A stretch of 46,213 bases of DNA from Calditrichota bacterium (lineage in GTDB: Bacteria > CLD3): NCBI GenBank assembly GCA_008501735.1, contig QQUF01000033.1, positions 129,727 to 175,939 of the forward strand, written 5' to 3'. A program made the translations under genes and the position numbers. A model generated the notes under the pieces. It was not told the origin of the DNA. It searched no databases and worked only from the letters and a program-made list of their open reading frames with translations. This document shows positions 41,429-46,213 of the stretch, piece by piece (positions within the stretch are counted from its first letter, which is position 1; each line of letters starts with the position of its first letter).

Positions 41429-42859
41429 ATGTCAGAACTTGCCCAAAAACTAAACGAAATCGCAGATTCAACTGGAATCACAAAAGTCAATTTGCTTAAT
41501 GCGGTTGCTTATTCACTTCACACTTCTAAAGTAGAGAAAACTAAAGAATTTGCTTTAGAAGCATTGAAGCTTTCACTTGAACTTAATTATGGTTTAGGTA
41601 TTGCCGAGAGTAACAAAAATTTAGGAATTTACTTTATTGTTAGCGGTAACAATACTAAAGCTGAACACCACTCAAGAATCGCTTTAAAAGAGTATTCAAA
41701 AGTTAAAGACATTTCAGGAATTGCAAATATTTATAATATTTTGGGTGTTATTGAAAGAGATAAAGGAAATTTGAAAGAGTGTATAAATTTTTATTACAAG
41801 TCATTAGAGATTCGGGAAAAATTGGGTGATAAAAAAGCAATTGGACAAGTTTTAGATAATATTGGAAACTCTTACCACAGTTTGAATGATTTCCAAAAAG
41901 CATTGGAATATCACCAAAAAGCAACTGATTTATTTGAAGAAATTAATTACAAAGATGGTCTTGGAGCGAGTTATAATAATATTGCAAACTGTTACGACAA
42001 GTTCAAAGACTCTGTAAATGCCATCAAATATTATTTTAAAGCTGTAAAAATTTTAGAAGATTTAGATAACAAACAATATTTGGCAAATGCACTTCAAAAC
42101 ATAGGAAATATTTATCTGGAAAGTAAGGAATTTGATGATGCTTATGAAAATTACATTAAAGCTTTTAATCTTCGCAAAGAATTAAACGATAAGCAAGGAA
42201 TGGGAATGTCTTGTATTGCATTATCAAATTATCAAAACAAATTAGGAAAAAAGAAAGAGGCAATTAAATTTTTATTAGAAGGCTTAGAATTATCTAAGGA
42301 AAACTTTGAAATTGTAATGAGTATCTTAGAAGAATTGGCAGAAATTTATGAACAAATCGGAGACTTAAAAAATTCTAATCATTACTTGAAAGAGTTCTTA
42401 CAAATCCAAAAAGAATTTTTCAATAAAACTCGTGAAGAAAGAGTTTTAGAACTAAAATCAAAATATGAGTCCGAAAAGAAAGAAAAGGAAAATGAGATTT
42501 ACCGACTTAAAAATATTGAACTTGTAAGAATTAATGAACAATTAGACAAAGCCCTCAAAGAACTTCAAGAGGCTCAAGAGAAATTAGTCGAATCAGAAAA
42601 ACTCAAGGTTTTTGTAGCCACAACTGTAACTGCAAATCACGAACTAAACCAGCCATTAGCAATTATTAAAGGAAATATTGATTTGATAAAAATGTTAAAC
42701 AAAGATGAGAAATTAGAAAAATTTATTCAAACGGCTTCAACTTCCATTTTTAGATGCAGTGAAATTTTGGACAAACTAAATAAAATCAAAAAGCCAAAAT
42801 TCATAAACTATGCAGGTTCAGTAAAAATGGTTGATTTAAAAAGCGATTCTGAGGGATAA
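41429..42859 (+). CDS. Cytoplasmic TPR protein ending in a histidine-kinase DHp domain (no ATPase domain)
   Basis: The 476-residue protein has no signal peptide. Residues ~15-330 are about seven TPR units ('NIYNILGVIERDKGNLKECINFYYKSLEI', 'GASYNNIANCYDKFKDSVNAIKYY'). A long coiled coil (~335-392, 'LKSKYESEKKEKENEIYRLK', 'ELQEAQEKLVESEKLK') leads to a DHp/HisKA-type helix with H404 in 'TANHELNQPLAIIKGN', the H-E-L-N-Q-P-L form of DctB/NtrB-like kinases. The protein then ends after ~70 residues with no N, G1 or G2 boxes of an ATPase domain, and the convergent gene begins 7 bases later. It could be a phosphotransfer or dimer partner phosphorylated by another kinase, or a relic of a kinase. Confidence 0.85.
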   Translation: MSELAQKLNEIADSTGITKVNLLNAVAYSLHTSKVEKTKEFALEALKLSLELNYGLGIAESNKNLGIYFIVSGNNTKAEHHSRIALKEYSKVKDISGIANIYNILGVIERDKGNLKECINFYYKSLEIREKLGDKKAIGQVLDNIGNSYHSLNDFQKALEYHQKATDLFEEINYKDGLGASYNNIANCYDKFKDSVNAIKYYFKAVKILEDLDNKQYLANALQNIGNIYLESKEFDDAYENYIKAFNLRKELNDKQGMGMSCIALSNYQNKLGKKKEAIKFLLEGLELSKENFEIVMSILEELAEIYEQIGDLKNSNHYLKEFLQIQKEFFNKTREERVLELKSKYESEKKEKENEIYRLKNIELVRINEQLDKALKELQEAQEKLVESEKLKVFVATTVTANHELNQPLAIIKGNIDLIKMLNKDEKLEKFIQTASTSIFRCSEILDKLNKIKKPKFINYAGSVKMVDLKSDSEG

Positions 42860-42866
42860 TTTTTTC

Positions 42867-43352
42867 TCAAAAGAATTGTTGAAAAGAGTTACCGCTTCCC
42901 AATTTTCCAATTTCATTCATTAACTCATCAACATCTTCGACTTGCTTAATTTTCGGGTCAATTTCCCAACTTCCCAAAGAAAAAACCGGTTTTCCAAGTT
43001 GTAGTGCAAAAGCAATTTCAGAAAGTGTTCCAAATTTTCCGTCAATTGCTACAACAATTTGTGCAGTTCGGATAATTACGATATTTCTGCCAATTCCCAT
43101 TCCTGTTGCAATTGGAATTTTAATGTAAGGATTTGCAGTTTTTACGTCTTCGCTTGGTAAGATTCCGATTGTTGTTCCGCCATTTTCAAAAGCTCCTTTG
43201 CTTGCAAATTCCATAACTCCACCAAGTCCACCACAAACTAAAGTAAAATTAAATTCGGCTAATCTTTTCCCGACTTCGTAGGCAAGTTTTTCGGTTTCCT
43301 TACTACACTCTCCTCCACCAATTACAGCAACAATTTTTTGTTTTTCATTCAT
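42867..43352 (-). CDS. LOG-like Rossmann-fold protein (TIGR00725 type)
   Basis: The 161-residue protein belongs to the SLOG/LOG-like Rossmann family: 'VAVIGGGECSKETEKLAYEVGKRLAE', 'VCGGLGGVMEFASKGAFENGGTTIGILP' and 'VAIDGKFGTLSEIAFALQLGKPV', where the usual PGG.GT.xE motif is GKFGTLSE. Relatives include cytokinin-riboside phosphoribohydrolases and nucleotide-binding sensor proteins; this small type is mostly uncharacterised. Its ATG overlaps the end of the cytochrome gene by 8 bases, so it is translationally coupled to it. No reason for that coupling is evident. Confidence 0.85.
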   Translation of the reverse strand: MNEKQKIVAVIGGGECSKETEKLAYEVGKRLAEFNFTLVCGGLGGVMEFASKGAFENGGTTIGILPSEDVKTANPYIKIPIATGMGIGRNIVIIRTAQIVVAIDGKFGTLSEIAFALQLGKPVFSLGSWEIDPKIKQVEDVDELMNEIGKLGSGNSFQQFF

Positions 43353-45789
43353 ACATTTTTTCTAACTCTTCAATTGAAGTGAGTTCGTGAATGTGGATTT
43401 TATTTCCTTCTTTTGCAAATTCTGGATTTTTTGCAACAAATTTCCCAAAATATATTTGGTCTAAATCGTCATCTTTATATTTTTCAAAAAGTTCTTTGTG
43501 TTCTTTTGTCTTTTCCAAATCGCCAATTTCTTTGTAACAAAGCATCAAATTAAAATGAGCATCTTTCCTTTCAGGGTCAATTTCCAAAAGTTTGTTGAAA
43601 GTTTGAACAGCATCGGAATATTTTTTTCTCAAATATTGTGTTCTTCCTAAATTCAAAATCACATTTCTTGCTAAAGGAAAGTCAGTTAGAACTTCTTTGA
43701 ATTTACTTTCAGCTTCGTCCAAATCCCCTTCAAGTTGTAAAATTCTACCAAGTTGGATTTTCGCTCGAACACAATTTTCGTCAATTTCTAAGGCTTTTAA
43801 TGAATTCTTTTTTGCTTCTTGAATTTTGCTGTTTTGAATTAAAGAGATTCCCAAATTCACAAAACCATCAGCATAATCGGGTTTGATTTCTGTTAGGAGA
43901 TTGAATATTTTTTCGGCACCAAGAAAATCACCTTGAGCTAACAAACCAATTCCGTAATCGTTCAAATCTCCCCAACGAATTTTATCTGACAAAATCCCAC
44001 TGAACTCTTTTCCAGTTATAATTTTCACAGAATCTTGAGCAATTGGAAAAATTGGGAAATTTGGAATTTCTTCGCCCTCATAAACAAAATTTAGAAATTG
44101 GGAATTGAACTTATTGTGATTCAATTTCGCTACAAAAGTAATCTCTCCCAAAGAATCAGGAATTTGAATTTTGTAATGCACAACTTGTGATTGACTCGGC
44201 GGAATTTGGTGGTTGTAAAGGATTGTTTTCCAATTCCAAACATCTCTTCGTTGTATCCTATTTCCATCTCCGTCAAGCAAAAAACCATTAAGAAAATGTG
44301 CTGTCGAATCAATTTCATTCTCAATTCTGTAACCGCTTACAAGAATCGTCTTTTCATTATTTTTAACTTCAAACTCTAACCAATCGGAAAATGAATCAAT
44401 GACTCCACCCGGATATTTGTGTCCAACTCCTTTGTTCCTAATAACAACATCAACAATCAAATCTTTACCTGTTGGAATAACTGATTTTGGCGAATCCAAA
44501 GGCATTGAAATTTTTGTAAAATCTTCAGGAATTGTTGAGATATTACTTTTAGGAAATTCTTTAACCGCTACAATTGATACTTTTAGTTTCGAGTCTTGAA
44601 GAAAATTTTTGACTAACTCAATTTGCGTAGAATCATTTTTCAGAAATGGAATTGCAGTGTTTGCTGCGTGAAATCTGTGACCTTTAATTTTACCATCTTT
44701 AGAACCGAAATCTTCTGAATCAACTAAAGGCATATGGCAACTTCTACAATTTTTCGGATTTTCAGGCAAGTAAAAAGATTCAGGATTGTTTCTTGTTGTT
44801 CCGCTATAATGCCAAGCATCAAATTCATTTTGCCCTCTTTTCCAAGTGTAATCATTAATTTCTTTTGTAACACCAACTTTATGACAACTACCACAAAGTT
44901 GATGGTTATTCAAAAAAGGTTTTGAATAAGTCTCTTTATGAATTCTTGGATTTAGCTTGACCAAATAATTTGAAAAATCTTTTGCCTCGTGATAAAATGG
45001 ATAATTTTTACTAACCTCAAAAATATAATTTGCGTTTCCTTTTAAAGATTCAGTTCCAGAGATTGAATGGCAAACAATGCAGGTGATTCCGGAATTTGCT
45101 TCTTGCGAATTTTTGTCAAATCCTTCTTTGAAATTTCCTGTAAACATTACAATTGGGTCGTGGCAACTTCCACAAAAATTTGTTTTCTCAAAACCGACTT
45201 CTTTTTCCATCAACTCGAAAGTCTTTTTGTAAAAAATATTATTAAAACTTGAATTATGATGAACTGATGAATTCCATTGCTCAAAAATATCAGAATGACA
45301 TTTTTTACAGTTTTGAGATTGATTTAAATTCGCAAAATCTGAAAAAGAATCGGTGGTATTTTTGAAAACGGCTGAAGTATTTGGGAAAGTCTTGGTAAAC
45401 GTGGTTTCAAATTTTGAGAATAAAACGATACAAACAAAGGAAATTAAAGTTGCTCCCAAGGAGCTAAAATTTATATAATTCTTATTTTTGAAACTAAAGG
45501 CTAAGACATTAACAAATAATGCAAGACTTGAAATAATGTGAACTTTAAGAAATAAATCTGATTTAGAAAGGAGTGGTGCAAAAAAGAGTAAAAGTCCACT
45601 TAGGTTTGCAAAAAGCGTAAAGTAAAATGAAACTTTGTGATTAGATTTTTTAAAAAACCAAGAAAAATAAAACCCACAAATTATATGAATTGGCGAAAGA
45701 ACAAAGTGTAATTGTGGAGAAACCCCTTTTAAAAAGCTGAGGATTATGAAACAGAATTCAAAAGTTAATGCAAAACTAAAAAGTGCCAT
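43345..45789 (-). CDS. Membrane-anchored five-heme cytochrome c with C-terminal TPR domain
   Basis: The ~814-residue protein has three parts. Residues 1-130 are five hydrophobic segments ('FEFCFIILSFLKGV', 'FVLSPIHIICGFYFSWFF', 'HIISSLALFVNVLAF', 'LGATLISFVCIVLF'). Residues ~155-360 hold five CxxCH heme sites at about 161, 206, 237, 299 and 348 ('NCKKCHSDIFEQW', 'FCGSCHDPI', 'TCIVCHSISG', 'LCGSCHKVG', 'NCRSCHMPL') in the style of cytochrome c554-like multiheme proteins. Further on comes a beta-rich part and then TPR units (~640-790). It is probably a periplasmic electron carrier or reductase attached to the membrane. Its ATG overlaps the upstream stop in TGATG, so it is coupled to the partial TPR gene; a GTG one codon earlier is an alternative start. 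Confidence 0.88.
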   Translation of the reverse strand: MALFSFALTFEFCFIILSFLKGVSPQLHFVLSPIHIICGFYFSWFFKKSNHKVSFYFTLFANLSGLLLFFAPLLSKSDLFLKVHIISSLALFVNVLAFSFKNKNYINFSSLGATLISFVCIVLFSKFETTFTKTFPNTSAVFKNTTDSFSDFANLNQSQNCKKCHSDIFEQWNSSVHHNSSFNNIFYKKTFELMEKEVGFEKTNFCGSCHDPIVMFTGNFKEGFDKNSQEANSGITCIVCHSISGTESLKGNANYIFEVSKNYPFYHEAKDFSNYLVKLNPRIHKETYSKPFLNNHQLCGSCHKVGVTKEINDYTWKRGQNEFDAWHYSGTTRNNPESFYLPENPKNCRSCHMPLVDSEDFGSKDGKIKGHRFHAANTAIPFLKNDSTQIELVKNFLQDSKLKVSIVAVKEFPKSNISTIPEDFTKISMPLDSPKSVIPTGKDLIVDVVIRNKGVGHKYPGGVIDSFSDWLEFEVKNNEKTILVSGYRIENEIDSTAHFLNGFLLDGDGNRIQRRDVWNWKTILYNHQIPPSQSQVVHYKIQIPDSLGEITFVAKLNHNKFNSQFLNFVYEGEEIPNFPIFPIAQDSVKIITGKEFSGILSDKIRWGDLNDYGIGLLAQGDFLGAEKIFNLLTEIKPDYADGFVNLGISLIQNSKIQEAKKNSLKALEIDENCVRAKIQLGRILQLEGDLDEAESKFKEVLTDFPLARNVILNLGRTQYLRKKYSDAVQTFNKLLEIDPERKDAHFNLMLCYKEIGDLEKTKEHKELFEKYKDDDLDQIYFGKFVAKNPEFAKEGNKIHIHELTSIEELEKMYE

Positions 45790-46213
45790 CACTCATAACC
45801 ACTTAGTCCAAAAGAAGCAAGTTGGTTTGCGATTGTTTCAGGGTCTGAACCTGTAAGGCTCGGAAGGATTACTGACAAATGTTCAGCCGATTTTTCATAA
45901 TCTTGGAGGATAAAATAATTATGAGCTAAAAGTAATCTCAAATTTTGTGGATTTACAGAAGAATCGTAATCGAAAGAATAAGCAGAATCCAATTCTAAAA
46001 GGCTCTCTAAAATTAAGGCAGAACGTCGAAAATCAAGACTTTCGTAATTTAAAATGCCTAAACCTGAAATTGCATTTTTATAATTTGTATTACGTTCTAA
46101 AGCGGAATTAAAAAAAGTAAAACTTTCAGTAAAGTTTTCTAATTTTAGATGACACCAAGCAATCCCTGTTTCAATTTCGGTTTCATCTTCTCCTCTTTCA
46201 ACCGCTTTTTCAA
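45789..46213 (-). CDS. TPR protein, C-terminal part (partial)
   Basis: The frame is open from the window edge at 46213 down to TGA at 45789-45791; a short ORF starting at an internal TTG (45992) is only part of it. The 140 visible residues are helical TPR-like repeats: 'GIAWCHLKLENFTESFTFFN', 'NAISGLGILNYESLDFRRSA' and 'LLLAHNYFILQDYEKSAEHL'. The 5' end is missing. TGATG overlap with the multiheme cytochrome gene shows that the two are translated together; this protein may assist the cytochrome or belong to the same surface/periplasmic complex. No heme motif is present in the visible part. Confidence 0.8.
   Translation of the reverse strand, partial: EKAVERGEDETEIETGIAWCHLKLENFTESFTFFNSALERNTNYKNAISGLGILNYESLDFRRSALILESLLELDSAYSFDYDSSVNPQNLRLLLAHNYFILQDYEKSAEHLSVILPSLTGSDPETIANQLASFGLSGYE

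Noticed and set aside
42860-43344. A separate ATPase domain downstream of the DHp protein
   Set aside because: I looked for N- and G-box motifs in frames after 42859; the space is filled by the convergent LOG-like gene and none were found.

Overview
The window is AT-rich (roughly one third G+C by eye) and reads as a chromosome segment of a free-living, Gram-negative bacterium of the Bacteroidota/Chlorobiota/Ignavibacteriota (FCB) assemblage. The best clue is the Por-secretion (type IX) C-terminal sorting domain at the end of the YWTD-propeller protein (30077-31552), with its typical 'NFPNPFNPST' start and 'GTYFYKLEAG' strand. Other support comes from exported lamin-tail and 'EYFWDNDP' repeat proteins, two-component-type propeller repeats, and a few spaced TTTG / TAnnTTTG promoter-like pairs. 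The exact phylum cannot be fixed from the sequence alone; Kapabacteria- or Ignavibacteria-like lineages are plausible.

Layout. 1-3842 (+): end of an ABC ATPase, an ABC-2 permease fused to a CPBP protease, a HAD phosphatase and a YhaM-like protein whose HD metal site is degraded. 3839-7802 (-): aldo/keto reductase, a small outer-membrane protein, a repeat-rich spacer, purH and pdxJ. 7968-13892 (+): an SDR/epimerase, a coiled-coil protein with a histone-H1-like tail followed by a sigma-54 response regulator, then an exported acid phosphatase and an exported fusion of a degenerate 5'-nucleotidase domain with an EEP nuclease/phosphatase domain. 14038-18741 (+): an unknown protein, a PrkA-family AAA protein and recN. 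18744-20702 (-): fused TRAP permease. 20902-28053 (+): EamA transporter, tldD-pmbA-selA in tight order, a small lipoprotein and a propeller protein. 28112-29743 (-): lipoprotein alkaline phosphatase and a Nudix hydrolase.

30077-39715 (+) is an island of secreted, repeat-built surface proteins (YWTD propeller, EEP + Ig + lamin-tail protein, beta-helix protein, 8 x 80-residue repeat protein) with a voltage-gated K+ channel embedded in it. 39780-46213 holds TPR proteins on both strands: a membrane-anchored TPR protein with 44-residue tandem repeats, a cytoplasmic TPR protein ending in a histidine-kinase DHp domain with no ATPase domain, a LOG-like Rossmann protein, and a membrane-anchored five-heme cytochrome with a TPR tail, translationally coupled to another TPR protein that runs off the window.

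No rRNA, tRNA, CRISPR array, complete insertion sequence or prophage gene was seen. The most unusual points are two proteins that keep a fold but have lost catalytic residues, the DHp-only TPR protein, the homogenised 240-bp repeat gene, a 72-bp duplicated remnant of a type IX sorting tail, a REP-like element pair, and frequent TTG start codons.
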